Positions 44,572 to 53,997 of a stretch of 64,000 bases of DNA are shown piece by piece. Source of the stretch: Burkholderia sp. GAS332 (lineage in GTDB: Bacteria; Pseudomonadota; Gammaproteobacteria; Burkholderiales; Burkholderiaceae); the NCBI GenBank assembly GCA_900142905.1, contig FSRV01000002.1, positions 124,001-188,000 on the forward strand. Direction: 5' to 3'. The notes below the pieces were generated by a model that made no database searches, was not told the origin of the DNA, and saw nothing but the letters and a program-made list of their open reading frames with translations. The translations under genes and the position numbers were made by a program. Every line of letters starts with the position of its first letter. The stretch's first letter is position 1.

Positions 44572-45435
44572 GTGTCCGCACCGAACTTGATTCCCCACAT
44601 CCGCGGCGCGCTGGCTAGTCTGCGGCCCGCCGAGCGCAAAGTTGCCGAGATGGTGCTGAGCGACGTCGACTTTGCGATGCGCGCGAGCATCACCGAACTC
44701 GCGCAGCGCGCGGAGGTGTCCGAGCCTTCCGTCACGCGCTTTTGCCGCGCGATCGGTGCGCATGGTCTGCGCGACTTCAAAATGCAACTGGCGCAGAGCG
44801 TGGCGGGCGGGGTGCCGTATGCGTCGACGGCGGTGGCGCGTGATGATGACGTGCAGACGTTGATGGGCAAGGTGGGTGAGGCTGCTGTCGAGGGGATCAC
44901 GCATGCGTGTGGTGCGTTGGATCCGGCCGTGTTTGAGAGCGCGATTGCGGCCTTGTCGAGCGCGGGGCGGGTTTTCTTCTTTGGCGTGGGCTCGGGGTCG
45001 GGACTCGTTGCGCAAGATGCGGCTTTGAGGTTTTTGCGGCTGGATATCGCGGCTACGGCGTTTACCGATGGTCATTTGCAACGGCTTTACGCTGGGCTGA
45101 TGGAGCCGGGTGATGTGGCGTTTGCGATTTCACACTCGGGACGCAGCGTCGAAGTGAATGAAAGCATTCAGATCGCCAAGGAGCGTGGTGCTACTACGAT
45201 TGCGCTGACTAATGTCGGCTCGCGGCTGGCGTGGTTGGTCGATATTCCACTGCTGCTGCGTGTGCCGAGTCCAATTGATCCGAATACGCCAGGCGTGTCG
45301 CGGCTCGTGCACCTGTGCATCATGGATGCGCTGGCGATCGGCGTCGCGTTGAAGGCGGGTCCGAAGACGCTTGAAAAGATGCGGCACGCGAAAGCGCGGT
45401 TGTCGTCGCATGAGCCGGAGGCGGCGGGGGATTGA
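44572..45435 (+). CDS. MurR/RpiR-family regulator
   Basis: A 287-residue regulator. Start GTG at 44572 with AAGGAAC upstream. N-terminal helix-turn-helix (SITELAQRAEVSEPSVTRFC, RAIGAHGLRDFKMQLAQ) and C-terminal SIS sugar-phosphate-binding domain (RVFFFGVGSGSGLVAQDAAL, VAFAISHSGRSVEVNESIQI). It is the probable local repressor of the ABC operon, responding to a phosphorylated sugar. Confidence 0.93.
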   Translation: MSAPNLIPHIRGALASLRPAERKVAEMVLSDVDFAMRASITELAQRAEVSEPSVTRFCRAIGAHGLRDFKMQLAQSVAGGVPYASTAVARDDDVQTLMGKVGEAAVEGITHACGALDPAVFESAIAALSSAGRVFFFGVGSGSGLVAQDAALRFLRLDIAATAFTDGHLQRLYAGLMEPGDVAFAISHSGRSVEVNESIQIAKERGATTIALTNVGSRLAWLVDIPLLLRVPSPIDPNTPGVSRLVHLCIMDALAIGVALKAGPKTLEKMRHAKARLSSHEPEAAGD

Positions 45436-45502
45436 CCCGGATGGTCCGCTTCAGGAACCCTGCGACGAACGCGTGAAACGTGTGTGACGCGTGCCCGAGG
45501 CG

Positions 45503-46534
45503 TCAGGCTGCTTGAGGCCGCCAGGCGATCATCCCCGCCGTGCGTGCTCGAACTTCCGGCGAAGCCAAACAGGTCGCAACGGCCTCGTATCCCGGCGTGC
45601 CTGGATAAGGGGCGACGAGCGTGGGAGGGCTGTGATTGGCCGGGCACAGAATAATGGATTCATCCGGGCCGATTGCAGCCAGATCCAGAATCGCTGAAGA
45701 GCGCGTCATCAGAAATAGCGGGCGCGCGCCTACTTTGGCGCGTTGGCGCAGATGGATGATCAATGCTTCTTGCGTGGTCTGATCCAGCCCTTGCTCTACC
45801 ATGTCGACGACTAGGACGGCTGGCCCTTCAGCCTCCAAACCGATCAGAAGTGCGGTTAGCGCTTCCGATTCTGCGGCACCTTCATCAATGAGCCACGCCA
45901 GCGCCTGATCAACACGCGATTTGAGAACCGCATCGGCTTCGAGGCGGGCTGCGGTATTTCCATCTTTTATCCGATCAAGACCCAGGAAGGCGGCATTCGG
46001 TAGTTTCTCAGCCAGACATAGCGCCAGCCGCGTCTTTCCGCTTCCCAACGGACCAATGATGTAGTTCAGCGGCCGGATTTCGCGAAGTTCGAACCGTTCG
46101 CCGCCCCAAGGCCACGGGAGTTCAAACGCTGTGCTGAATTCGGCCGAAGGGTTGAGCAGGCGTGCGAGTTCGCCGTCGGCAGGCGCCTGACCTCGGGCAA
46201 GATCAGCCCGGAGCCCCTTGACCTTGGCAATCGTATCCACGAGCTGGCGAATGCCAGCTTCAAGCGTTGCCTCGTGCGCGGCCAAGGCGGGTTCCAGACT
46301 CTGAGGGTCGCCTTCCAGCACTTGTTCCACTTGCGCGAGGCTAAGGCCGAGTGCGCGCAAGGCCACAATTTCTGCCGCACGAGCCATTTCGGTAGGACCA
46401 TAGCTCCGATACCTGGCCGCCGTGCGTTCCGGCGTCACCAGGCCGCGTTGCTCATAGAGCCGCAGAGCCTTGACCGAGACGCCGAGCTGCTTCGCTGCTT
46501 CGGACGCACTTAAAAATGCGGTGGAACAACGCAT
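45503..46534 (-). CDS. MerR-type regulator fused to a P-loop ATPase domain
   Basis: A 343-residue protein. Residues 1-75 are a MerR winged helix (AAKQLGVSVKALRLYEQRGL, RAAEIVALRALGLSLAQVEQ). A coiled linker of about 60 residues follows, then from about residue 150 an ATPase: Walker A YIIGPLGSGKTRLALCLAEK, Walker B-like AVLVVDMVEQGLDQTTQEA, and a sensor-like RPLFLMTRSSAI. The ATPase half resembles ABC/SMC-like or RecF-like AAA-type proteins that hold Q and hydrophobic-Asp motifs. MerR proteins usually carry small effector domains, so an ATP-binding effector is uncommon. Regulated target unknown; no adjacent divergent operon is obvious besides the gene at 46726. Confidence 0.8.
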   Translation of the reverse strand: MRCSTAFLSASEAAKQLGVSVKALRLYEQRGLVTPERTAARYRSYGPTEMARAAEIVALRALGLSLAQVEQVLEGDPQSLEPALAAHEATLEAGIRQLVDTIAKVKGLRADLARGQAPADGELARLLNPSAEFSTAFELPWPWGGERFELREIRPLNYIIGPLGSGKTRLALCLAEKLPNAAFLGLDRIKDGNTAARLEADAVLKSRVDQALAWLIDEGAAESEALTALLIGLEAEGPAVLVVDMVEQGLDQTTQEALIIHLRQRAKVGARPLFLMTRSSAILDLAAIGPDESIILCPANHSPPTLVAPYPGTPGYEAVATCLASPEVRARTAGMIAWRPQAA

Positions 46535-46725
46535 GAGTCACCTCTTCGTTTGCTGACCACGCACATCATGGAGTCGACCCTTGGGGCCAAGTCAATAGGA
46601 TTTTTACAGTGCGGCATCTCTTTCACGTCATCGTTTTACAACGAACAGCGCGCACCATAAAATCCGCCGGATCAGCTGAACCCGAAAATGCACCACGCAT
46701 GGACAAAAAACCCCTCGAAGGGCAA

Positions 46726-47478
46726 ATGAAAAAACTACTCGCTTCAGTTGTACTCTGTCTGCCCCTGTTCGCCCACGCCGATACCGACGCCACCGCCGAC
46801 TGCCAGTCCCATCTTTCCACGTGGATGAAAATCCTGCACCCCGGCCGTCAACTCGACACCGAGCATGCAGCGTGCAAAGTCTGGCCCGCCGACCCTTCAC
46901 TGACGCTGGCCGTGCAGGCCTTGCCGAAAGCCGGCAACACAGATGACGAAGGCGAGTACGACGTCGAAGTGCTGGTCGCCGACAGCAAGTCGGGTGCAAT
47001 CATCGCGCATGAATATGAACCGGCCGCTATCAGTTCAGACGCGATCCGATTCAGTCAAATCGATCTGGATACGGCTCGCTATCAACTCACGCCGCAATTG
47101 CGTGCATTCGGTGTTCGCGTAACTTATGAAGGCGCGTCGCGCGTCAATCCGTATGAAGGCCAGGCGCTGAGCCTGTATGTGCTGGACGGTCGTACGCTGC
47201 GGCGCGTGGTCGACAATCTGACCGTCGAGAACAACTCTGGCGAATGGGACGGCAATTGCGCCGGCACGTTCTCGGCCACGACGCGCACGCTCGCCGTCGG
47301 TCCGGCCAACAGCGCAGGCTACGCGACGCTGCGCGTCGGCGAAACGTCGAAGGAAAGCGTCAGTAAGCAGACGAGCAGCGACTGCGTATCGACTGATCAT
47401 CCGTCGAAGCGCACCACTACGACGCTCGAATACGACGGCACCGCTTACCGCGTACCCAAAGCACTGCATTATGAATGA
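46726..47478 (+). CDS. exported protein of a three-gene envelope operon
   Basis: A 250-residue protein from the ATG at 46726 (MKKLLASVVLCLPLFAHADT) with AAGGG upstream; earlier in-frame ATGs at 46699 and 46609 lack this. The signal peptide is cleaved after AHA. The mature protein is a beta-rich, Cys-containing periplasmic protein without a recognised family. It overlaps the DUF3142 gene by 8 bases, so the two are co-translated. Confidence 0.75.
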   Translation: MKKLLASVVLCLPLFAHADTDATADCQSHLSTWMKILHPGRQLDTEHAACKVWPADPSLTLAVQALPKAGNTDDEGEYDVEVLVADSKSGAIIAHEYEPAAISSDAIRFSQIDLDTARYQLTPQLRAFGVRVTYEGASRVNPYEGQALSLYVLDGRTLRRVVDNLTVENNSGEWDGNCAGTFSATTRTLAVGPANSAGYATLRVGETSKESVSKQTSSDCVSTDHPSKRTTTTLEYDGTAYRVPKALHYE

Positions 47479-48736
47479 CGGCGGTTCAGCACCGGCGCAG
47501 CGGCGAGTGCATGGCGGGCTCGCTGCTTTTGCCGTGTCGCTGCTCGTGTTGTTGCTGACGCTCGTCGGCGCTTGCGGCAAGCCGCCCGCACCGTTGTCGA
47601 ACGACGCCTATATCTGGCAACGCAAATGGACACCTTCCGTCACGTCCGCGACTGAATACAGCAGCGGCTTCGTTCAAACGTGGCATGTGCTCGCCGCAGA
47701 GAAAGACACCCAAGACGACTGGACCATCGTCTCGCCCGATTGGGCGACGCTCACCGCAGCGCATACGCCCGTAACAGCGGTTATCCGGATCGACGGCCAG
47801 CTCGACGATCTGAATACGCTGCCGGTCGCGCGCATCGTCAAGCTCGCCGCCGATTGGAAGCAACACGGCGTCACGCTCGCGGCCATCGAAATCGATCACG
47901 ACTGCGCGACCTCCAGGCTCGCCGCGTACACGCACTTCCTCGCCGCGCTACGTGCGCAACTCGATCCCACCGTCAAACTGACGATCACCGCTTTGCCTAC
48001 CTGGCTCGACAGCCCGGCGCTCGACGCGCTGCTGGCCCAAGCCGATGAATCCATCCTTCAGGTGCACGCGGTCGTGAATCCGGCGCAAGGCCTGTTCGAC
48101 CCGACGCAAGCGCGCGCATGGCTGGGCGCATTTGCGCAACGAACCAAGCATCCGTGGCGTGTCGCGTTGCCGACCTACGGCTCGCGCGTGACATGGGGCG
48201 ACGACGGACGCGTGGCCGGCATCGAAAGCGAGCGGCCGATGTTGCTTGCCAACGGCTTCACGCAAGGGGTATCGCATGAACTCGTCGCGCAACCGGAGCA
48301 GATCAGCGCTTTCGTCACGCGGATTGAACGCGACGCGTTGCCGGGACTCAAGGGCATCGTCTGGTTCCGTCTACCCACCGACGCCGATGAACGCGCCTGG
48401 AGCCTCGTCACCTGGCGTGCAGTGCTGACGCGCGCGCCGTTAGCTGCCGCGATTGCCGCCGACGTGCGCACAAGCGCTCAGCAACCGGGGCTCTACGACG
48501 TGTCGCTCGTCAGCGGCGGCAATACCGACGCGCCATTACCCGCTGTCGTGCGCACCAATTCCTCATGCGAAGCCGCCGACGGCATCAACGGCTACGCACT
48601 CGACTATGACGCGCGCGGCATGCTGCTGCGCCGTGTTCAACCCGGTTTGCTGCGCGCAGGCATGCGCCGCGACATCGGTTGGCTTCGCTGCGGCGAAGTC
48701 GATAACAAAAAGGTCTCTGTTCATGTTGAACCGTAA
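47471..48736 (+). CDS. DUF3142-domain lipoprotein/anchored protein
   Basis: A 421-residue protein. A hydrophobic N-terminal segment ending LVGACGKPP looks like a lipobox. Residues 45-260 have the DUF3142 pattern of TIM-barrel-like proteins (VTAVIRIDGQLDDLNTLPVA, TLAAIEIDHDCATSRLAAYT, LKLTITALPTWL-type strand, KHPWRVALPTYG, LKGIVWFRLPTD). It may act on surface polysaccharide, but no catalytic pair is proved. It overlaps its neighbours at both ends (8 and 14 bases). Confidence 0.8.
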   Translation: MNDGGSAPAQRRVHGGLAAFAVSLLVLLLTLVGACGKPPAPLSNDAYIWQRKWTPSVTSATEYSSGFVQTWHVLAAEKDTQDDWTIVSPDWATLTAAHTPVTAVIRIDGQLDDLNTLPVARIVKLAADWKQHGVTLAAIEIDHDCATSRLAAYTHFLAALRAQLDPTVKLTITALPTWLDSPALDALLAQADESILQVHAVVNPAQGLFDPTQARAWLGAFAQRTKHPWRVALPTYGSRVTWGDDGRVAGIESERPMLLANGFTQGVSHELVAQPEQISAFVTRIERDALPGLKGIVWFRLPTDADERAWSLVTWRAVLTRAPLAAAIAADVRTSAQQPGLYDVSLVSGGNTDAPLPAVVRTNSSCEAADGINGYALDYDARGMLLRRVQPGLLRAGMRRDIGWLRCGEVDNKKVSVHVEP

Positions 48737-51380
48737 AACTATTGCGCTCGGCGGCGGGGTCGCGTTGTTGGCCGGCGCGGTCATCGTCCGCGCCTGCGGA
48801 CCGTTCTTCCCGCTGCAATTGCTCGACAATCGCGCGGGCACGCTGTCCGGTACGCCGAACAATTCGTTTGCGTACGAGGCGTCGCATCTCGTGACGCCGG
48901 CTGACCATCTGCAGGCGCCTGAAGCCGCGAGCGTGCCGGCGGGGCAACAGCCTGTCGATCCCGCACAGGCGGTGTTGGCCGGTCTCTCGCCGGAACAGAT
49001 CGCCACGCTGGCAGCGATGGCCAAGGCCGCCGATGGCGATGCGGCCTATGCAATGGGCGCGGGCGTGCCGGAAGCACAACGGCTCTATGCTGCCGCTGAC
49101 GTGGATTTCGGACACGCGTTGGCGGTCTGCACAAGTACCGCAAGTGCAGCGTCGGATGCGCCTGCGTCAGAGGCGAACGCAACCGCTGCGAATGCGGCAG
49201 CGTCCAGTTCTCCGCCAGCTATCGACGCGGCGAGCACCGCTGACACGCTGCGATCCGCCTGCGCCCCACGCGAACCGCTACTCAGCCGCGCAGCTACACG
49301 ACTCGACGCGATCCTTGCATTGCCCGGCTCAACCGGCGCTCCACGTGCGGTAGCCGCAGCAACTGAACTCGCGGCCATCGCCCAGGCCCGAGCGGACAAC
49401 TGCACAGGTGACGCCTGCGCCGCCCTCACCGCAGCATTGCCGGCAGCCTACGCAAAACCGCGCACGCTCGCGGCGAACGGCGCGCCCGATCCCGAAGGCC
49501 TCGCGGTGGCCAGCTTCGGCGACGAAGCGCTCACCTTTCTGCACAACAAGGAGAGCGGCAAACAATGCGACTACCGCAGCTTCCTGAATAGCACGCCGTG
49601 CGCGGCGGCGATTGTGCCGGCGAATCTCAAGCAGGCCATCAACCTTTACGCGCAGCAGGCGGCGCGCGGTGGCAACAGCGGCTTGCAATCCATGCGCTTC
49701 ATCGCAGCGTGGACGCTCGCCGACAAGGCGCGTGTCGCGTCACTGATCGACGACCCGGTCGCGCAACGTCTGCTGGTCGCGTATGCGCTCGCGCGGGAAG
49801 GCGACATCGTCAAGGACCAACCGGCGAGTGCGTTCGAGTACTACGGTGGTTACGACAACAGTTATGGCACGACCGGCTATGCCGATGCAGCCCGCGGCGA
49901 CAAGGGCATCAAATCCAACCCGGCGTTAGTGTCGCTAGTCGAGGCGATTCAGCAACGCGGCATCGATCACGTAGCGGGCGCCGATCGCCTCGCCGCGCTC
50001 GCGTATCGCGTCGGCCGCTACGATTTCGCCAGTGCGCTGGTGGCGCGTGAACACAGCGCACTCGCAAGCTGGGTGACCGCAAAGCTAGCCTTGCGCCGTG
50101 GCGATACGGCGGCGGCTTTGCAGGCGTATGCGCAAGCATCCAAAGGTTTTCCGGTCAGCGATTCGAGTGTCGAGCCTGCAGGTGCGCAGTTGATCAAGGG
50201 CGAGCAGGCGGTGTTGACACTGTCGCGCGGCCAGTATGTTGAGGCGCTCGGCTACCTGTTTGACGCGGCGTCGCGACGGGATAATGCCGGCGGGTACGAC
50301 GACTCGGTGTCTGATGTCGCGTATGGCAGCGATATGGCCTATATCGCGGAACGCGTGCTTACCACCGACGAACTGAAGCACTTCGTCGACTCGCGCGTAC
50401 CTGCATCGGCACTCCCGCCGACCCCATCGCCCGATGCCGGTGCGGACGCCTACTACGCCCTGCACCAGACCACCGCCGATACCTTGCGTTATCTGCTGGC
50501 GCGCCGCCTCGTGCGCGATGGCCGGATCGACGAAGCTCTGCCATATTTCCCCGCCGACAACGATCCGCGTTACAGCACCTTCAGTTGGGAAGGCGGCCAG
50601 ACGGCCCGCAAGCAACTGCAGCTTCGTAAGCTCGCGCGCGACTATGCGGCCGCGCTGGATGAGGCGCAGCATGCGTGGACGCGCACGAACCGCGCGCGCG
50701 GCTGGTTCGACGCGGCGACGCTCGCGAAGCAGTCCGGCATGGAGTTGATGGGCTACGAGCAGGGACCGGATTTTCACGACATCGACGGTGCGTTCGCCGG
50801 CGGATCGGGGCGCTCAGGCGTCATCAGCGCCCGCGTGGATCGCGCTTCCGATGCTGGCGCAGCCAGTGCGGCTGCGGTACCGGACACGCCGGCGGCGCGC
50901 GCGCAGGTGGATCTGGCTGGATCGTTTGTTACCGCCGACGAGAAGCACCGCTATGCGGCCAGCGAGAGCAAACCGCTGACGCGTTTTCACTACCGCGAAA
51001 TCGCCGCCGACTACATCGTCAAAGCGGCGGATGGGCTGCCGCCGCGCTCGCAGGCATTCGCCGCCGTGCTGTGTCGCGGGACGGACTGGATGCACAACGA
51101 CGATCCGGCGCGTGCGCGGGGGTTTTACCAGCGGTATGTCAAGGAGGGGGCTTACGTCGACTTCGGTGGCCCGTTCGGCACGCTGTGCCCGGAACCGGAT
51201 TTCCAGTCGGCGGCGACGTTTACTTACACGCAGGCGTGGCAAAACGTGAAGCGCGATGCAGGGCGCAATAAGAAGCGCGTGGCGCTGATCGGGTTGCTGA
51301 TCGCTGCAGGTGTGATCGGTGTGGGCGTGTGGCGCTATCGGAGGGGGAAAGCGCCGCGCACTGACGTCAATGGCAAGTGA
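48723..51380 (+). CDS. large periplasmic protein with TPR-like repeats, membrane-anchored
   Basis: An 885-residue protein from the ATG at 48723 (MLNRKTIALGGGVALLAGAV), overlapping the DUF3142 gene by 14 bases; the frame is open to 48453 but that region belongs to the previous gene. An N-terminal signal anchor precedes ACGPFFPLQLLDNR; a C-terminal transmembrane helix (VALIGLLIAAGVIGVGVW) ends it. The middle is helical repeat sequence of TPR/Sel1 character (LAYRVGRYDFASALVAREHS, AKLALRRGDTAAALQAYAQA, LARDYAAALDEAQHAWTRTN). It is probably a scaffold working with the two upstream gene products in the envelope. Function unknown. Confidence 0.8.
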   Translation: MLNRKTIALGGGVALLAGAVIVRACGPFFPLQLLDNRAGTLSGTPNNSFAYEASHLVTPADHLQAPEAASVPAGQQPVDPAQAVLAGLSPEQIATLAAMAKAADGDAAYAMGAGVPEAQRLYAAADVDFGHALAVCTSTASAASDAPASEANATAANAAASSSPPAIDAASTADTLRSACAPREPLLSRAATRLDAILALPGSTGAPRAVAAATELAAIAQARADNCTGDACAALTAALPAAYAKPRTLAANGAPDPEGLAVASFGDEALTFLHNKESGKQCDYRSFLNSTPCAAAIVPANLKQAINLYAQQAARGGNSGLQSMRFIAAWTLADKARVASLIDDPVAQRLLVAYALAREGDIVKDQPASAFEYYGGYDNSYGTTGYADAARGDKGIKSNPALVSLVEAIQQRGIDHVAGADRLAALAYRVGRYDFASALVAREHSALASWVTAKLALRRGDTAAALQAYAQASKGFPVSDSSVEPAGAQLIKGEQAVLTLSRGQYVEALGYLFDAASRRDNAGGYDDSVSDVAYGSDMAYIAERVLTTDELKHFVDSRVPASALPPTPSPDAGADAYYALHQTTADTLRYLLARRLVRDGRIDEALPYFPADNDPRYSTFSWEGGQTARKQLQLRKLARDYAAALDEAQHAWTRTNRARGWFDAATLAKQSGMELMGYEQGPDFHDIDGAFAGGSGRSGVISARVDRASDAGAASAAAVPDTPAARAQVDLAGSFVTADEKHRYAASESKPLTRFHYREIAADYIVKAADGLPPRSQAFAAVLCRGTDWMHNDDPARARGFYQRYVKEGAYVDFGGPFGTLCPEPDFQSAATFTYTQAWQNVKRDAGRNKKRVALIGLLIAAGVIGVGVWRYRRGKAPRTDVNGK

Positions 51381-51397
51381 TCGTGCTTCGGCAGGGC

Positions 51398-52936
51398 CTA
51401 GCGGTTGTTCTCGTCTGAAAATGCTTCGGTAACAGCCTGCACGATTTGCGCACTCAACTCTGGCCGCTCGTCAAACAGCGGATAGCGCTTGCGCAGGTTG
51501 TTCGACACGCTGTTGCCGTTCTGCCGGACGCTGCGGATGATGCCGTCCAGATCATTGTCTGGCGCTTCGAGAAATTCCTTGATGGCGCGCCGTGCTGAGT
51601 CGTTGGCGTGCAGAAAGCGCGCTTCGGTGCGCATTTCATGCGTTAGCGTCATGTCGATCACGTTAGCCAGATAGACGACGTGTGCGGTCAGATCGGGATA
51701 GCGCCAGGCGGGCAGCGCGTCGTCATAGGCGCGAAAGTGCAGGTTGTATTCGACACCGTCTTCTGCGATCTCGGTCTTGCCGAACGTGTACTGCTCCGCA
51801 TAGTGTTTCATCAACGGGCGCGAAAAGCGTTCGAGCACTTTGTCGTAGGCGGCACGATCACGCGTGCTGTGGGTGATCGTGGCGGATACCGGCAAGATGA
51901 TTGGCGCAGGCACCGCGCCGTCGCGACGCAGAATGTCGTTGATCAGGAAGCGCGAAATTCGGCCGTTACCGTCGGCCATAGGGTGCACATAGACGAAACC
52001 GAACGACGCCGCGGCAGCACGCACGATAGACGCCCCCCCTTCGGTGCGTTCCAGAAAGCGGCTAAGCCCTGCTAGCACCGTTCCGATGTGTTCCCAATGC
52101 GGCGCGATGTAGTCGACCACCGGTTGATAGCGTGCGATGTGTCCCACATACACCGGGGAGCGGCGGATGCCGTAACGCAGGGCCGACTGCCCCAGGATGC
52201 CGCGTTGCAAGACGTCGAGCGTTTCCGCGTCGAACGGATTCGCATGCTGTCCGCATTCGCTTTCCATGACCGCGGCAAAGCGGCGGATTCGATCCTCTTT
52301 GTCCTGCTCGTGTTCGATCAGAAAGCTCGCGCGGCTCTCTTTGACCGTCAGCCAGACGGCGCTGCGTAAGATCAGATCGATGCCATAGGCCGCTTCCAGT
52401 TCGGCAAGCGGTGCGGCAAGGTCGTAGGCTTCGGCGCGCTGAACCGCTTCGACACGTCGAATCACCGGGCAAAAATCCCGATTACCCGGCAGGTTGTCGC
52501 GCACCCGCCAACGCGCGTTATTGACCGGCGTGCCGACGACGAAGTCCTCGGGATTCAATGCATCGACATAGTTTCCCCGGGAGACGCCCGGCGCGTTTAG
52601 CGGCTCCGGCATCAGCCACTCATAGAAGAAGCAGGCGCGGCGGGCATACGCGCCCGTGGGTTCGCGGGCGATCCATGCCTCCAGTTCGTGGCGCACCGGT
52701 TGCAGCGCATAGAGTCGCGCGAGAAATTCCAGGTGAATGCCCTCGTGCCGGAAGGCGAAAGTCAGGTTGTCGGTCAGGCTGGCAGCCGGACGATAGCGTT
52801 CGGGGTAAACCTCGCGGCGGATGTCACCGTCGGTGGACATTGAGCGAACCCGGCCGATTTCACTTTGAACGGCGAACGGGTGGACCGGTACGACGCCGTA
52901 CGTGTTGGATAGCCATTGATAACCGATCTGCGGCAT
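51398..52936 (-). CDS. Fic-family adenylyltransferase-like protein
   Basis: A 512-residue Fic protein. The catalytic loop is HPMADGNGRISRF at residues 318-330, matching HPFx(D/E)GNGRxxR with Met for Phe. A candidate inhibitory helix, SRASFLIEHEQDKE (201-214), carries S204xxxE208, close to (S/T)xxxE(G/N), which would place it in the self-inhibited class. N-terminal and C-terminal helical domains flank the Fic core. Fic proteins transfer AMP or other nucleotides to hydroxyl groups of target proteins. The upstream region is an unusual 77-bp tandem repeat. Confidence 0.9.
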   Translation of the reverse strand: MPQIGYQWLSNTYGVVPVHPFAVQSEIGRVRSMSTDGDIRREVYPERYRPAASLTDNLTFAFRHEGIHLEFLARLYALQPVRHELEAWIAREPTGAYARRACFFYEWLMPEPLNAPGVSRGNYVDALNPEDFVVGTPVNNARWRVRDNLPGNRDFCPVIRRVEAVQRAEAYDLAAPLAELEAAYGIDLILRSAVWLTVKESRASFLIEHEQDKEDRIRRFAAVMESECGQHANPFDAETLDVLQRGILGQSALRYGIRRSPVYVGHIARYQPVVDYIAPHWEHIGTVLAGLSRFLERTEGGASIVRAAAASFGFVYVHPMADGNGRISRFLINDILRRDGAVPAPIILPVSATITHSTRDRAAYDKVLERFSRPLMKHYAEQYTFGKTEIAEDGVEYNLHFRAYDDALPAWRYPDLTAHVVYLANVIDMTLTHEMRTEARFLHANDSARRAIKEFLEAPDNDLDGIIRSVRQNGNSVSNNLRKRYPLFDERPELSAQIVQAVTEAFSDENNR

Positions 52937-53000
52937 GATTTTCGATCCGGGGGGGCGAGGACGCGCGCGAGGACACGTTGTTTCGCTCAGTTTTGCGTAG

Positions 53001-53141
53001 TTTCGATTACTCGGCTCGCAAAACGATTACAAAACGCATGTCTTCTGGAAAAACGATTATACGGCGTCTGCGCTTCATTTCGATTACTGGGCGCGTAAAA
53101 CGATTACAAAGTGGCATTTTTCTGGAAAAACGATTACTCTC
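53001..53141 (-). repeat. 77-bp tandem repeat with six CGATTA motifs upstream of the fic gene
   Basis: Two copies begin at 53001 and 53078. Each has CGATTA at offsets 4, 24 and 54 (53004, 53024, 53054, then 53081, 53101, 53131), usually as AAACGATTAC; on the minus strand GTAATCGTTT. Copies diverge in between but keep spacing exactly. The block ends 65 bases upstream of the Fic start codon, and lies just after the stop of the IclR gene, so it is in the fic promoter region. Confidence 0.75.
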
Positions 53142-53160
53142 CCCCTGCTGTGGCAGCTTT

Positions 53161-53997
53161 TCAGGCCCCGCCTGCCACCGCCATCCACCCAAACCGCCGC
53201 GATAACCTCAGGGTGGCGGCGCGCAAAGTCTGCGCTGGGCCGCCCGCGAGCTCGCTGTCGAAGCTGCCGCTCGGCCCCATCAATGCGAGCACCAGACAGA
53301 TGCTGCCGGTATGGTCCAGCACCGGCGCGGCCAGGGTGTCGATGCCTGGCACCGGCCGGCTCAGTGCGCTATCGATGCCGTCCGCGCGGATTTGCGCGAG
53401 GCGTTGTGTGTAGGCCTTCGTCTCCTCCGCCTCGGCCCCCGCCAGCCGCAAATGATCCTGCGCCAGCAGACCATGACGCACATCGTCCGCGACATACGCA
53501 GCAAACACCCGCCCGATCGCCGTATTCACCAGCGACATTACCGTCCCGACCCGCAAGCTCACGTGCAGCGGCCGCGCTGATTCTTCGAGCCGCACAACGG
53601 TCGGCCCGAGCGGCCCGAGCACCGCCATCGCGACGCTCATTCCCGTCGACGTCGCCAGTTCGACCACTTCCGGCTCAGCCTCCCGCGTCGGCGACAAACG
53701 TTGCAAGCCAATCAAGCCAAGCTCCAGCGCTAAAGGCCCGGCTTCGAAACAACCCGCGGCATCGCGATTCAGCAAGCCGATCTTAAGCAGGCTCACCAGA
53801 TGCGGAAACGCTTTGGCCGGCGGCATGCCCGCAGCCGCCGCAAGATCGCGCAAACTCAACGGCCGCGCGGCCGCCACCAGTGCGCCGAGCAACTCGCCGG
53901 TGCTATCGAGCGACTGGATGCCGCGCTGCGGTTTCGCATCGGCGGAAGCGGTGGAAGCGCCGGGGGCAGCGTAAGACGTGTCGAGAGAATCAGTCAC
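53161..53997 (-). CDS. IclR-family regulator (second of a tandem pair)
   Basis: A 278-residue IclR protein. N-terminal winged helix (GIQSLDSTGELLGALVAAAR, LSLRDLAAAAGMPPAKAFPH) and C-terminal effector domain (VGTVMSLVNTAIGRVFAAYV, IDTLAAPVLDHTGSICLVLA). It overlaps the first IclR gene by 4 bases (ATGA) and shares much of its sequence, so the pair looks like a tandem duplication. It should regulate the aromatic operon at 55136. Confidence 0.92.
   Translation of the reverse strand: MTDSLDTSYAAPGASTASADAKPQRGIQSLDSTGELLGALVAAARPLSLRDLAAAAGMPPAKAFPHLVSLLKIGLLNRDAAGCFEAGPLALELGLIGLQRLSPTREAEPEVVELATSTGMSVAMAVLGPLGPTVVRLEESARPLHVSLRVGTVMSLVNTAIGRVFAAYVADDVRHGLLAQDHLRLAGAEAEETKAYTQRLAQIRADGIDSALSRPVPGIDTLAAPVLDHTGSICLVLALMGPSGSFDSELAGGPAQTLRAATLRLSRRFGWMAVAGGA

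Noticed and set aside
53001..53141. CRISPR-like array
   Set aside because: Only two 77-bp units with a 6-9 base shared motif at three offsets; repeat and spacer sizes do not fit a CRISPR and no cas genes are present.
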